A DNA stretch of 64,000 bases from NCBI RefSeq assembly GCF_013365535.1, contig NZ_CP053590.1, forward strand, positions 1,788,501 through 1,852,500. The letters run 5' to 3'. Origin of the DNA: Aquimarina sp. TRL1 (GTDB lineage: Bacteria; Bacteroidota; Bacteroidia; Flavobacteriales; Flavobacteriaceae). Below, in pieces: positions 1 through 9,699 of the stretch (position 1 is the first letter of the stretch; every line of letters starts with the position of its first letter). Below the pieces are notes generated by a model that made no database searches, had not been told where the DNA came from, and was given only the letters and a program-made list of their open reading frames with translations. A program made the translations under genes and the position numbers.

Positions 1-1
1 A

Positions 2-616
2 AAGCCAAATGGATTAGCAGAAGCCTTTATAATTGGTGAGGAATTTATTGGAAAAGATAAAGTAGCGTTGATTCTAGGAGATAACATTTTTTATGGATCA
101 GGATTAGATAGGTTGTTAGAAAGTAATAATGATCCGGAAGGAGGTATTATTTATGCGTATCATGTCCAAGACCCTGAACGATACGGAGTGGTGGAATTCG
201 ATACGAATGGAAAAGCTATTTCCATTGAAGAGAAACCGTTAAAACCCAAATCCAATTATGCAGTTCCGGGTATTTATTTTTACGATAATGATGTTGTTCA
301 AATAGCTAAGTCTATAAAACCGAGTAATAGAGGAGAGTTAGAAATAACAGATGTGAATAATGTGTACTTGGAGAAAGGGAAGTTACAGGTCAGTATTTTA
401 GACAAGGGAACAGCCTGGTTAGATACAGGGACGTTTAATTCTCTAATGCAGGCATCGCAGTTTGTTCAAGTGATAGAAGAACGACAAGGACTTAAAATTG
501 GCGCGATAGAAGAAGAAGCCTATAAAAAAGGATTTATTAGCAAAAAACAACTCCATGAAATAGCTAATAAATTAATAAAGAGTGGATATGGAGAATATTT
601 GTTGCAATTAGACTAA
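2..616 (+). CDS. rfbA: Glucose-1-phosphate thymidylyltransferase, C-terminal part (cut by left edge)
   Basis: C-terminal 204 residues of the enzyme that makes dTDP-glucose from glucose-1-phosphate and dTTP, the first step to dTDP-L-rhamnose. The frame is open from the first full codon, so the N-terminal third with the nucleotide-binding loop lies left of the window (family length about 290 residues). Visible RmlA hallmarks are [10 protein letters not shown], which carries the metal-binding Asp, then an EEKP element and the LDTGTFNSL loop in the second half. A TTG at 68 is not a credible start because conserved sequence continues upstream of it. rfbC begins 10 nt after the stop, so the two are surely co-transcribed. 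Confidence 0.95.
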   Translation, partial: KPNGLAEAFIIGEEFIGKDKVALILGDNIFYGSGLDRLLESNNDPEGGIIYAYHVQDPERYGVVEFDTNGKAISIEEKPLKPKSNYAVPGIYFYDNDVVQIAKSIKPSNRGELEITDVNNVYLEKGKLQVSILDKGTAWLDTGTFNSLMQASQFVQVIEERQGLKIGAIEEEAYKKGFISKKQLHEIANKLIKSGYGEYLLQLD

Positions 617-626
617 GACAGAAAGG

Positions 627-1181
627 ATGGAAATTGAAAAAACACCATTAGAAGGATGTTTTATTATAAAACCTCGAGTCTTTATGGATGAAAGGGGAAG
701 TTTTTTTGAGAGTTTTAATCAAGAAAAGTTTGAGAAATTGACCGGAAAGACGGTACGTTTTGTTCAGAATAATCAATCTATTTCGAGTAGAGGAGTATTG
801 AGAGGATTACATTTTCAAAAAGGAAAGTTTGCACAAGCAAAACTGGTTCGGGTTATCTCTGGAGAGGTGTTAGATGTTGCAGTTGACTTGCGGAGAGATT
901 CCAAGACATTTGGAGAACACTTTTCTATTGTTTTAAACGAAACAAATAATTATCAGCTCTTTGTACCAAGAGGGTTTGCTCATGGTTTTTCTACTTTGAG
1001 TGAAAGGGCTATTTTTAGTTATCAATGCGATAATTTTTATCACCAGGAATCAGAAAGCGGTGTTTTGTACAAAGATCCTCAACTTTCTATCGACTGGAAA
1101 TTAAAGGATTCAGAAGTTTTATTATCTCAAAAAGATAAGGTATTGCCTTTGTTGGGTGATTTTACAGAAAACTATATGTAA
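627..1181 (+). CDS. rfbC: dTDP-4-dehydrorhamnose 3,5-epimerase
   Basis: Cytosolic cupin epimerase converting dTDP-4-keto-6-deoxyglucose to dTDP-4-keto-L-rhamnose. At 184 residues it is full length for RmlC. Motifs: RGLHFQ with the catalytic base His62, VAVDLR around residue 87, FVPRGFAHGF at 112-121, and Tyr132 in the position of the family's catalytic Tyr. The ATG is preceded by an AAAGG-like purine run and sits 10 nt after rfbA. The 4,6-dehydratase rfbB is not in the window and may lie just upstream. Confidence 0.95.
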   Translation: MEIEKTPLEGCFIIKPRVFMDERGSFFESFNQEKFEKLTGKTVRFVQNNQSISSRGVLRGLHFQKGKFAQAKLVRVISGEVLDVAVDLRRDSKTFGEHFSIVLNETNNYQLFVPRGFAHGFSTLSERAIFSYQCDNFYHQESESGVLYKDPQLSIDWKLKDSEVLLSQKDKVLPLLGDFTENYM

Positions 1182-1198
1182 AGTTTTCTAAAAGAAGG

Positions 1199-1206
1199 TA
1201 CCTTTG
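1199..1206 (+). promoter_or_regulatory. Candidate Bacteroidetes -7 box upstream of the Wzz-like gene
   Basis: TACCTTTG matches the Bacteroidetes -7 consensus TAnnTTTG and lies 43 nt before the ATG at 1249. No TTG is visible at the expected -33 spacing, so this is a weak call from a half-site. Confidence 0.35.
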
Positions 1207-1248
1207 CGGCAAAATTGACAGAACCAATTTATTATTCAATATACAAAT

Positions 1249-2286
1249 ATGAGTACTAAGGAAAATTCATCAGAAGAAATAGATTTAGGACAACTATTCA
1301 CTCTTATAGGAAATGGTTTCCGTAAGATTTTTCAATTTATAGGAAATATTTTTAAAGGAGCTTTTCATCTTATTATTTTATTTCTTCAATTTATAAGAGC
1401 TCACTTTTTAAAATTTGTAATAGCAGTAATTATCGGAATTGTTGCCGGAAGTTATTGGGATTATAAGTCTGAAAAAGTGTATCGATCTTCTATGATTGTG
1501 GAACCTAACTTTAATAGTGCGCAGCAATTATATAATAATATAGAGTTTTATGACGAATTAGCGAAGCAAGAAGAATTTGAAGCATTAGCAGGGGCTTTAA
1601 AAATTGAAGTTAAGTATGCAAAATCGATTCGAGAAGTTAAAATAGAATCTTTTTCGGATCAGGCTCAGAAAATATCACAGTTTAGTGAGTTTATTCAAGG
1701 GTTGGATTCTATTTCCCAAAAGTTAGTTGATTATGAAGATTACTTGGAAAACTTTAATAATATTAACTCTAAGTTTCATAGAATTCATATAAAATCAACG
1801 AACCCAAGAGTAGCTAAAAAATGTAGAAAACAAATTGTTCGCTCTATTGAAGAGAATGAGTATTTTAGATTACAAAAGAGAATAAACGAACAAAATATTA
1901 CTTTATCAGATTCTATTATTGAAAGACAATTGTTAGAATTAGATTCTTTACAACGCTTTTATAGAAAAGTTAAAATGATAGAGGCAAGTAAAGATATTGG
2001 AGGTACCAATATCAATTTAGCACAATCAAAAACTGGAGAATTACCGGAAGTAGCGTTATTGAAAAAAGTAGAAGAATTACAGGAAGATAAGGTAGAACTA
2101 AATAATGAAAAAGCAAGTACTGATAATATTATAAATGTAATTTCAGATTTTCCGAATAAAGGAGTGCTAGTTAATGATTGGTTTACAAAAAAGAAGGTTC
2201 TTTTACCATTAGCTTGTTTAGGGTTGATATTAATTTTCTTGTTATTAATGGAATTAAATAGATACCTTAAACAATATCAAAATTAA
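1249..2286 (+). CDS. Wzz-like polysaccharide chain-length / co-polymerase protein
   Basis: 345-residue inner-membrane protein. After an N-terminal cytosolic stretch rich in Phe and Ile there is a membrane segment at about 52-69, a long, probably periplasmic, helical region (about 70-310, charged, with a coiled-coil-like part near 215-300) and a second membrane segment at about 316-334 with a short basic tail. This two-membrane-segment layout with an extended periplasmic helix is that of Wzz/PCP proteins, which set glycan chain length; no kinase domain is fused. It sits between rfbC and rfbD. The assignment rests on topology and context, not on a sequence motif. Confidence 0.6.
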   Translation: MSTKENSSEEIDLGQLFTLIGNGFRKIFQFIGNIFKGAFHLIILFLQFIRAHFLKFVIAVIIGIVAGSYWDYKSEKVYRSSMIVEPNFNSAQQLYNNIEFYDELAKQEEFEALAGALKIEVKYAKSIREVKIESFSDQAQKISQFSEFIQGLDSISQKLVDYEDYLENFNNINSKFHRIHIKSTNPRVAKKCRKQIVRSIEENEYFRLQKRINEQNITLSDSIIERQLLELDSLQRFYRKVKMIEASKDIGGTNINLAQSKTGELPEVALLKKVEELQEDKVELNNEKASTDNIINVISDFPNKGVLVNDWFTKKKVLLPLACLGLILIFLLLMELNRYLKQYQN

Positions 2287-2292
2287 GTTTTT

Positions 2293-3150
2293 GTGAAGAA
2301 CAAAACAATACTAGTTACAGGGGCATCAGGTCAATTAGGGAATTGTATTCGGTTAATATCAGATAAATACAAGTTTAATTTTTTATTTAAAAATTCCAAA
2401 GAATTAGATATAACGAATAAGGAAAAAGTGGTAAACTTTTTTGAAGAACACCCTATTGATTTTGTAATAAACTGTGCAGCTTATACGAATGTAGAACAAG
2501 CAGAAAAAGAACCGGAAAAAGCATTTTTGATAAATGCTGAAGGAACAAGAAATATTGCTGAAAGCTGTAAAAAAAACAAGATTGTACTGATTCATATATC
2601 TACTGATTATGTATTTGGCGGTAAAGGAACAAGACCATATTTAGAAAATGATATTCCGAATCCCATTAATGAATATGGAAAATCTAAATTAAAAGGAGAA
2701 GAATATATTCGAGAATTAATGGATACGTATTTTATCATTCGAACCTCTTGGTTATACTCTCAATTTGGGCACAATTTTTTTAAGACGATATTAAAAAAAT
2801 CAGAAACGGAAAAAAAATTGACTATAACAACTGGAGAGATTGGAACTCCAACAAATGCAAATGATTTGGCAAATTTCATCTTAGCTATTATAAAAGAAAA
2901 TAGAAAAGAATTTGGGATTTATCATTATAGTAATCAAGGACAAGCATCCTGGTATGATTTCGCAAAAGAAATAATAAAGGTTTCAGGAAAACTTGATAAT
3001 ATAGTGTTAATAAAAACAGATAATTACCCTACTTTTGCTAAGAGACCTAAATATAGTGTTTTAGGAAAAGGAAAGATTATGAATGTTTATTCTATAATTT
3101 TGGTTGAATGGAAAAATAGTTTAAAAAGCTTAATAAATGACTTCTCATAA
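2293..3150 (+). CDS. rfbD: dTDP-4-dehydrorhamnose reductase
   Basis: SDR-fold reductase for the last step to dTDP-L-rhamnose. Motifs: TGASGQLG nucleotide-binding loop at the N terminus, NCAAYTNVEQAE at about 57-68, STDYVFGG with the catalytic Thr, YGKSKLKGE carrying the YxxxK pair, and RTSWLYS. The C-terminal RPKYSVL segment is also typical. 285 residues is full length. The start is GTG (2293), since the Rossmann motif follows directly and no upstream ATG exists. The end overlaps the next gene by 14 nt. Confidence 0.95.
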   Translation: MKNKTILVTGASGQLGNCIRLISDKYKFNFLFKNSKELDITNKEKVVNFFEEHPIDFVINCAAYTNVEQAEKEPEKAFLINAEGTRNIAESCKKNKIVLIHISTDYVFGGKGTRPYLENDIPNPINEYGKSKLKGEEYIRELMDTYFIIRTSWLYSQFGHNFFKTILKKSETEKKLTITTGEIGTPTNANDLANFILAIIKENRKEFGIYHYSNQGQASWYDFAKEIIKVSGKLDNIVLIKTDNYPTFAKRPKYSVLGKGKIMNVYSIILVEWKNSLKSLINDFS

Positions 3151-4411
3151 CATAAAAGAAAATAAAATAGCAGTAATTGGATTAGGTTATGTTGGCTTGC
3201 CCCTAGCAATTGAGTTTGGAAAACATAACTTTAATGTTATAGGATATGACATCAATCCTTCAAGAATAGAAGGGTTGAGAAAAGGTGTTGATTTTACAAA
3301 TGAGGTCTCTGAAAATGACCTTAAAAGAGTTAAATCAATTCATTATACTTTTAATGAAGAGGAATTAAGTTTTGCAGACATTTTTATTATTACTGTTCCT
3401 ACGCCAATTGATAAATTTAAAAAACCAGACTTAGGTCCTTTAATAGGGGCAAGTGAATTGGTTGGTAGATATTTATCAAATGGAAATATAGTAATTTATG
3501 AGTCTACTGTTTTCCCAGGGTGTACCGAAGAAGTGTGTGTGCCAATTCTAGAACAGAATAGTGGTTTGACGTTTAATATTGATTTTTTCTGTGGGTATTC
3601 TCCTGAAAGAATAAATCCAGGAGATAAAATAAGAAGAGTTCATAATATTGTAAAAGTCACTTCTGGAAGTAATGAAGAAATTGCAGAGCTAATAGATAAA
3701 CTTTACACTACGATTGTAGTTGCTGGAACTCATAAAGCTTCTTCTATAAAAGTGGCTGAAGCAGCAAAAATTATTGAAAATACTCAAAGAGATTTAAATA
3801 TTTCTTTTGTTAATGAATTAGCTTTGATCTTTGATAAGATGAATATTGATACGTTAGAAGTATTGGAAGCAGCAGGAACTAAATGGAACTTTTTGCCTTT
3901 TAGACCTGGTTTAGTAGGAGGACATTGTATAGGAGTAGACCCTTTTTATCTAACTCATAAGGCAGAGAGTTTAGGATATCATCCAGAAGTTATTTTATCA
4001 GGTCGAAAAATAAATGATGAGATGGGTGTGCATATAGCAAATAAGGTTGTGAAACTTATGGTTAAAGAGGGGCATCGTGTTAAAAATGCCAAGGCATTGG
4101 TTTTAGGAATTACTTTTAAAGAAAATTGCCCAGACATTAGAAATTCAAAAGTTATAGATGTAATTAATGAACTTAAAGAATTTGGGATGTCTGTAGATGT
4201 TTTTGATCCTTATGCGAGTCCTTTGGAAGTTAAAGATGAATATGGGATTAGATTAATGGAAAAGATTGAAGACAAGTATGACACTATTGTCTTAACAGTT
4301 GGGCATAATGAGTTTAAAAATATAGATATTTCAGCATATGGAAACTCTAATGCTGTAATATATGACGTTAAAAGCTTCTTACCTAAAAGTATAGTTACAG
4401 ATAGACTTTGA
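3137..4411 (+). CDS. UDP-N-acetylhexosamine 6-dehydrogenase (TviB/WbpO-type)
   Basis: 424-residue nucleotide-sugar dehydrogenase that should oxidise C6 of UDP-GlcNAc or UDP-GalNAc to the uronic acid with two NAD+. Seen: Rossmann motif GLGYVG at 15-20, TVPTPID at 86-92, ESTVFPG at 122-128, YSPERINPG at 154-162 (a signature of the TviB/WbpO branch rather than of UDP-glucose dehydrogenases), Lys211, and catalytic Cys264 in GGHCIGVDPF. Its start lies inside the end of rfbD, which suggests translational coupling. Substrate (GlcNAc or GalNAc) cannot be settled from sequence. It is distinct from the second dehydrogenase at 12901. Confidence 0.88.
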   Translation: MTSHNIKENKIAVIGLGYVGLPLAIEFGKHNFNVIGYDINPSRIEGLRKGVDFTNEVSENDLKRVKSIHYTFNEEELSFADIFIITVPTPIDKFKKPDLGPLIGASELVGRYLSNGNIVIYESTVFPGCTEEVCVPILEQNSGLTFNIDFFCGYSPERINPGDKIRRVHNIVKVTSGSNEEIAELIDKLYTTIVVAGTHKASSIKVAEAAKIIENTQRDLNISFVNELALIFDKMNIDTLEVLEAAGTKWNFLPFRPGLVGGHCIGVDPFYLTHKAESLGYHPEVILSGRKINDEMGVHIANKVVKLMVKEGHRVKNAKALVLGITFKENCPDIRNSKVIDVINELKEFGMSVDVFDPYASPLEVKDEYGIRLMEKIEDKYDTIVLTVGHNEFKNIDISAYGNSNAVIYDVKSFLPKSIVTDRL

Positions 4412-4451
4412 TGAAAACTGATTTAAGCTTGTCTAAATTTCAACACTTAAA

Positions 4452-5789
4452 ATGAATAAAATAACAGATCTGTTAAAAAACATATCAAAATATAGTTTTT
4501 TTTCTTCTCTATTAGTGTTATTGTCTTTTTATCCAATTTTAAAAGAGGCAATTACATCAATTACTATAATAACTTTTTGTGTTTTAGTAATGGTAGTTTA
4601 TTGGAATAATTTAAAGAATAGATATAGTAAATATGGAATAAGACCATTAATCATTAATACTGGGTTTTACTTAGTATTGATTTTTTCTTCGGTATACTCA
4701 GATGACTTTTTCTTTTCATTAGGTAGATTACAATCATCTATTTTAATACTTATTTTTCCCATTGTTTTAATTTATTTCTTTCCAAGAATAGAACAGAAAA
4801 CAATTAAGCAATTTTCTTATGGTTTTTTGATTTCTAATTTAATCATATTGATATATATAACTTATATGCTATTAAAGGGCTTATCAATTGATCGCTTTCC
4901 TAACTTAATGGAAAGTAGTTTTTTTAATCAAATACAAGTTCTTTGGAGTTATCCTTATGAGTTTACATTATCTAAAGCACATAAACACTTGACATTATTT
5001 TATGAAACACATAAAACATATGTGTCTCTAAATTTTCTTGTAGCAATATTTTTAATTTTTAATTTGATTTCTAATCATACAAGAAAATTTTTTGTCAAAA
5101 TATTTTTAGTTTTTCTTTTTTTTCTTTTTTCTTCTTTTATTGTTTATAGTCAGTCTATTAGTGTAGTGTTTTCTTTAATGTTATCATTATTTCTTTTATC
5201 ATTTTTTGTTTTTAAAAACAAAAAATATTTGTTAGTTTATGTGGTTACATTTTTTTTCTTTTTTTTCTTTTTAAAAAAACAGGGCTTTTTTTCTAGTTAT
5301 GATAATAAAAATACAGAGTCTATATTTAAATTAATTGATTATGTTAAGTATGGAAAATTTTCACAGGGAACTGATAAGCGAGTATTAATTTACGATTGTT
5401 CCTTGAAATTGATAACATCAAATATTATTTTTGGTTATGGAGTAGGTAATGTTCAAAAAGAGTTAAATAACTGTTATATCAATAACAATTATATCGTGGA
5501 CGAATTTGAATCAAAAGGAAAACAAATTAATTCCCATAATTATTATTTACATCTAATGTTATCTGGGGGTCTTTTATGTTTAGTTTTATTTGTGTACTTA
5601 CTGCTTAATAATTTATTAATTGCCTTTAAAAGCAATAATTTATTTTTTTTCTTTTTTCTTTTAAGCTTTACTATTTGTCTTTTCACAGAAAATTTATTAG
5701 TAAGGATATTAGGAGTACTGCCCTTTACGATTTTTAACTCATTATTTTACTCAATTAATCTGTTATGGGAACAAAAAGCAAAGGATTAG
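4452..5789 (+). CDS. O-antigen ligase / polymerase-like membrane protein (Wzy_C type)
   Basis: 445 residues with about 10-12 hydrophobic segments. The Wzy_C hallmark is present: a soluble loop of about 290-365 containing FGYGVGNVQ and then NSHNYYLHLMLSGG, where a His before a membrane helix is conserved in WaaL ligases and some polymerases. It could join completed glycan to lipid A-core or another acceptor, or polymerise repeat units. The coding sequence is very A+T-rich with long T runs. The stop overlaps the flippase start by 25 nt. Compare the second Wzy_C protein at 15372. Confidence 0.78.
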   Translation: MNKITDLLKNISKYSFFSSLLVLLSFYPILKEAITSITIITFCVLVMVVYWNNLKNRYSKYGIRPLIINTGFYLVLIFSSVYSDDFFFSLGRLQSSILILIFPIVLIYFFPRIEQKTIKQFSYGFLISNLIILIYITYMLLKGLSIDRFPNLMESSFFNQIQVLWSYPYEFTLSKAHKHLTLFYETHKTYVSLNFLVAIFLIFNLISNHTRKFFVKIFLVFLFFLFSSFIVYSQSISVVFSLMLSLFLLSFFVFKNKKYLLVYVVTFFFFFFFLKKQGFFSSYDNKNTESIFKLIDYVKYGKFSQGTDKRVLIYDCSLKLITSNIIFGYGVGNVQKELNNCYINNNYIVDEFESKGKQINSHNYYLHLMLSGGLLCLVLFVYLLLNNLLIAFKSNNLFFFFFLLSFTICLFTENLLVRILGVLPFTIFNSLFYSINLLWEQKAKD

Positions 5790-7159
5790 TAAAAGCTTCG
5801 TTTATATATAGTATTGGAAATATAGGAACTTTAGTTCTTAATTTTTTCCTTGTTCCAATGTATACTTTTTTTTTGAGTCAAGAAGAATTAGGCTTTTTTG
5901 ACGTAATAGCATCTTCTGTAACATTAATTTCTCCATTGTTTTTCGGTCATATAGAGTCAGCAGTAATAAGATGGTTGATTGGAAAAAAAGAAAGAGAAAA
6001 TATTGGTCACATAGTTTCGAATAGCTCATTAATCTTTATTTTAGGAATTAGTTTTTTTTCTTTATGCTATTTTATCCTTACTTTTTTTATTAAACATGAT
6101 TTGTTTTTATTTATTTATTTATACCTAATAGCAAACTTTTTTTATATAATTATAAAACAGGTTATAAGATCAGTATATTCATCTTTTCACTATGTGATAA
6201 CTGAAGTGATTTTTACTGTAATTGTGTTTGTTTTTGCAGTTTTTCTAGCTAAGGAATATAAGTTGAAAGGTATTTTATTAGCTTATTTCTATTCTTTCTT
6301 ATCATTGTTAGTCTATCTTATTTTTATAAAGTTTCATAAGTATTTAAGTATTTATGAAATTAAGAAATCTACTATGAAAGAATTATTATCGTATTCGATA
6401 CCTTTAGTACCTAACACTTTCAGTTTATGGACAAATACAATGGCTAATAAATATATTATATTGTTGTATTTAAGTTTAAGTTCTAATGGTATCTATGCTA
6501 TTGCTTTTAAAATAGCTTATGTTGTTCAAATTCTTAATAGGATATTTTATCTTTCTTTACAGGATAAAATGTTTGAAATCTATGGAAAAAAGGAATTTGA
6601 AGGGTATTTTTCTGAAACATTTAGGAAGTATTCTGCCATTCTTTTTTCTATAGTAATACTTTTAATTGCTTCGCAAAAAATCTTTCTTCCAATTGTAATT
6701 GATGATAAGTTTTTATCAGCAATGAATTTTATTCCAATTTTGTCTTTAGGTGTATTATTTATGTCTTTAGCTTCTGTTATTGGAATTATTTATCAATGCG
6801 AGAAGAAAAATATTAGGGGGTCTAAAACATCTATGATTTCTGGAGCAGTGATATTAGTTTTGGGATTTGTTTTTATTCCTAAATATGGACTGTACGGAGC
6901 CTCATCAGTTTTTTTGATTGGTAATTTAGTTTTATTGTTTTATAGATATATAGATGTGAATAAGTTTATAACATTAAAGATAAGAATTGAGAGGTTTATC
7001 ATTTATATTGTATTAACTTTTTTAATTTCATTATTTTCACTTACAAATAAGATAGAGTTATTGTTGCTTAATTTATTATTAGCTATAGTACTTGCTTTAT
7101 TAATAAATAAAAGCATAGTTTTGAAGTATTATTTTTTATTTATAAATAGAAAATGTTAA
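5765..7159 (+). CDS. Wzx-like polysaccharide flippase
   Basis: 464 residues and about 12-14 predicted membrane helices in the MATE/Wzx arrangement. The N-terminal pattern (KASFIYSIGN, then LVPMYTFFLSQEELG at about 31-45) is typical of oligosaccharide flippases. It would move undecaprenyl-linked repeat units from the cytosolic to the periplasmic leaflet. It overlaps the preceding gene by 25 nt and the following by 7 nt, so the three membrane proteins form a tight translational unit. A run of nine T at 5866-5874 lies early in the gene. Confidence 0.88.
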   Translation: MGTKSKGLVKASFIYSIGNIGTLVLNFFLVPMYTFFLSQEELGFFDVIASSVTLISPLFFGHIESAVIRWLIGKKERENIGHIVSNSSLIFILGISFFSLCYFILTFFIKHDLFLFIYLYLIANFFYIIIKQVIRSVYSSFHYVITEVIFTVIVFVFAVFLAKEYKLKGILLAYFYSFLSLLVYLIFIKFHKYLSIYEIKKSTMKELLSYSIPLVPNTFSLWTNTMANKYIILLYLSLSSNGIYAIAFKIAYVVQILNRIFYLSLQDKMFEIYGKKEFEGYFSETFRKYSAILFSIVILLIASQKIFLPIVIDDKFLSAMNFIPILSLGVLFMSLASVIGIIYQCEKKNIRGSKTSMISGAVILVLGFVFIPKYGLYGASSVFLIGNLVLLFYRYIDVNKFITLKIRIERFIIYIVLTFLISLFSLTNKIELLLLNLLLAIVLALLINKSIVLKYYFLFINRKC

Positions 7160-8559
7160 AGGTTTTATCTGCACTACTTTTATGTTTATTAAGTGTTTTT
7201 TGCCTGTGCTTTAAGTGGTTTAACATAGGTCTGTTCTTTTCTCTACTGAGTTATGTGTTATTAGGCTATTATACATTAAGAGTAACGGGAATTAATTCTA
7301 TTTTGTTCTTACTTATAGTTCTATTTGGTCTTTATGGTTATTCTGTGCCAATATCAGTTTTTTTTGAAGCTGACATAGGGTGGCATCGAATTGCAAAATT
7401 AAAAACATGGCATAAAGTAGATGATACATTGTTTTCATATCTGATTTCTAATCAATTAGCATTATTAGCAATAATAGTATTGTACATATTTTTTGTTAAT
7501 AGAAAAACAATGGATATACAAATACATGGTTTAGAAAAAAAGATTATCTACTATAGGTTTGCATTAGTTTCTGGATATATAGCAAGTTGTAGTGAGTTGT
7601 TAAATTTTATTAGAGCCGGTGGGTTTTCTACAGTTTCAAATGGTAAAGCTTTTTATCAAGGAGCAGTAAATGATTTAGTTTTAAATATCCCTTATGAAGG
7701 TTTTTTTTACATTTCTATTTCTCTTTTTTCGATGTTTTTAGCATCCACAAAAAAGAATTTTAGACTAACATATTTAATTAGATATTTACCATCAATCCTT
7801 TTTGTTTTTTTTATTAACCTCATAATAGGAGAAAGAGGAACATTATTAGTTTCATTTGTGATTTTTGCTTTAGGGTTTTCAATCAATCATAGAATAAAAA
7901 GTATTAAAACTAAATACATATTTTTTGTTTCAATACTATATATACTATTTAACGTTTTAACATTGTTAAGAGAGAAGGAGGTTAAATATAATGGAGCTAT
8001 TTCGTTTTATAATGAGAATAAGGAAAGGTTGTTTAGGTTGATGAACCCTGCTAATACTGAGTTTTATGCTTCTGCTTTAAATTATAGAATATTTATTGAT
8101 AGAAAACCAGAAAACTATAAGTATAAATTAGGGAAAACATATTCAGAAGTTTTATTTGCTTTTTTTCCAACATATATTTATCCTAACAAACCTAAAAGTA
8201 TAATATATGAATTTAGAGATGATTATTTTCCTGAAAGAAAAAAACAAGGTAGTACGGCAGGAACAGGTTTTTCTTCTTTATTAGAGGCATATATGAATTT
8301 TGGTTATTTGGGTGCTTTTTTAGTGTATTTTATAGCAGTATTTTTTATAATTTATTTAGAAAGTAATAAAAAGAAAAATAATATTTTTATAAAAATAATA
8401 TATCTGTTATCATTTAATATTGTTTTGATATCTTCTAGATCCGCATCTCAATATATATTGTTTAATGTTATACTTTATCTTTTTCAAGTATCTTTTGTAG
8501 TTTTAACATATAAAGTTATTCCAAAGAAAATTTATCGTATTTCAAAAATTGAAAATTAA
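7153..8559 (+). CDS. Wzy-like O-antigen / oligosaccharide repeat-unit polymerase
   Basis: 468-residue protein with about 10-12 membrane helices. Features of the O-antigen polymerase (oligosaccharide repeat unit polymerase) family: the IGERGTLL element near 223-231, a large polar loop at about 270-375 with FPTYIYPNKP, and GTGFSSLLEAYMNFGYLG leading into a helix. It would polymerise flipped repeat units in the periplasm. This makes it the best polymerase candidate in the locus, leaving the two Wzy_C proteins as possible ligases. The stop codon is followed directly by the ATG of the next glycosyltransferase. Confidence 0.78.
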   Translation: MLKVLSALLLCLLSVFCLCFKWFNIGLFFSLLSYVLLGYYTLRVTGINSILFLLIVLFGLYGYSVPISVFFEADIGWHRIAKLKTWHKVDDTLFSYLISNQLALLAIIVLYIFFVNRKTMDIQIHGLEKKIIYYRFALVSGYIASCSELLNFIRAGGFSTVSNGKAFYQGAVNDLVLNIPYEGFFYISISLFSMFLASTKKNFRLTYLIRYLPSILFVFFINLIIGERGTLLVSFVIFALGFSINHRIKSIKTKYIFFVSILYILFNVLTLLREKEVKYNGAISFYNENKERLFRLMNPANTEFYASALNYRIFIDRKPENYKYKLGKTYSEVLFAFFPTYIYPNKPKSIIYEFRDDYFPERKKQGSTAGTGFSSLLEAYMNFGYLGAFLVYFIAVFFIIYLESNKKKNNIFIKIIYLLSFNIVLISSRSASQYILFNVILYLFQVSFVVLTYKVIPKKIYRISKIEN

Positions 8560-9648
8560 ATGAAAAAAACAAAAATATGTTTTTTTGTTCCATTTTATCC
8601 CCTTGTTAAAGGTGGGGCTGAGTATCAATCAAAAATTATTGCAAACGAATTAGTTAAATTAAATTACGAAGTAGTATACATCTCAACAAGCCCATTAAAG
8701 GAAGAAGTTTTAATTTTTGATAATTATAAAATTTATTCTTTAAAAGTTGTAGCTAGCTTTACGGAGAAATTATTTATTTATAAAAAATTATCCGATAAAG
8801 TGGAAAAAATTTTAAACAAAGAAAAGCCTGATATTGTTTATCAAAGGATTTTAAACACTTTTACAATTAGGTTATCTCAAGTACTAAAAAAGAGAAGAAT
8901 TCCATTTATTTTACATATTGCAGATAATTATTCAGTTGAGTTTTCAAATAACTATAAAGGTGTTTTAAAAAAGTATTTTTTTAAAAAAATACTAAAAAAT
9001 AAACCATTAATAATTTGTCAAACAAAGTATCAGTTTGATAAAGTTAAAGAGTTTAATTACACTCCTGAATCTATTATTTCTAATATGCATCCTTTAATCG
9101 TTGATAAAGTAGATGTTTTAAATAAAAAAAATGTGGTTTGGGTAGGTAATGCCAGACCTGTAAAACAATTAGAGGTTTATTTAGATTTGGCAGAAAGCTT
9201 TAAAAGCCAAGATATAGTTTTTAATGTTATTGGAAATATAGGAAACGATGAGTATGGAAATAAGTTAAAAAACCAATTAAAAAAAAGCAATAATGTTGTG
9301 TTTCATGGACTAAAAGATAACGTCTTTATTAATAAATTCTTACTTAAATCTTCTTTATTGATTAATACATCGGTTTCAGAAGGCTTTTCTAATACTTTTA
9401 TTCAGTCTTGGATGTGCGGAACACCTGTATTGTCTTTAAACTCTGATCCAAACAATGTAATTCAAGAAAATAATTTAGGAAAATATTGTAATGGAAGCTT
9501 TGATTTAATGAAGAAGTATTTAGAAGATATAATATATGATGCTAATTTTGATAAGACATGTTTGAGATGTTATCAGCAATCTATTAAATTGTTTTCTGTT
9601 AAAGAAAACATATATGATATTAAAGAAATAATTGAAAAAAACAAATAA
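8560..9648 (+). CDS. Family 4 glycosyltransferase
   Basis: 362-residue GT-B enzyme. The N terminus reads FFVPFYPLVKGGAE, the acceptor-domain glycine loop of GT4 enzymes; the C-terminal donor domain starts near VVWVGNARPVKQ (about 192-203) and holds SEGFSNTFIQSW. The usual E-x7-E pair is E...Q here, with Gln at the second position. It should transfer a sugar from a nucleotide donor during repeat-unit assembly at the inner face of the membrane. Sugar identity unknown. The ATG abuts the previous stop. Confidence 0.85.
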   Translation: MKKTKICFFVPFYPLVKGGAEYQSKIIANELVKLNYEVVYISTSPLKEEVLIFDNYKIYSLKVVASFTEKLFIYKKLSDKVEKILNKEKPDIVYQRILNTFTIRLSQVLKKRRIPFILHIADNYSVEFSNNYKGVLKKYFFKKILKNKPLIICQTKYQFDKVKEFNYTPESIISNMHPLIVDKVDVLNKKNVVWVGNARPVKQLEVYLDLAESFKSQDIVFNVIGNIGNDEYGNKLKNQLKKSNNVVFHGLKDNVFINKFLLKSSLLINTSVSEGFSNTFIQSWMCGTPVLSLNSDPNNVIQENNLGKYCNGSFDLMKKYLEDIIYDANFDKTCLRCYQQSIKLFSVKENIYDIKEIIEKNK

Positions 9649-9699
9649 AGCATTATTTGTAATAGTATTTTGTTGTAATAATTAGTTTAATTTTTCGGC

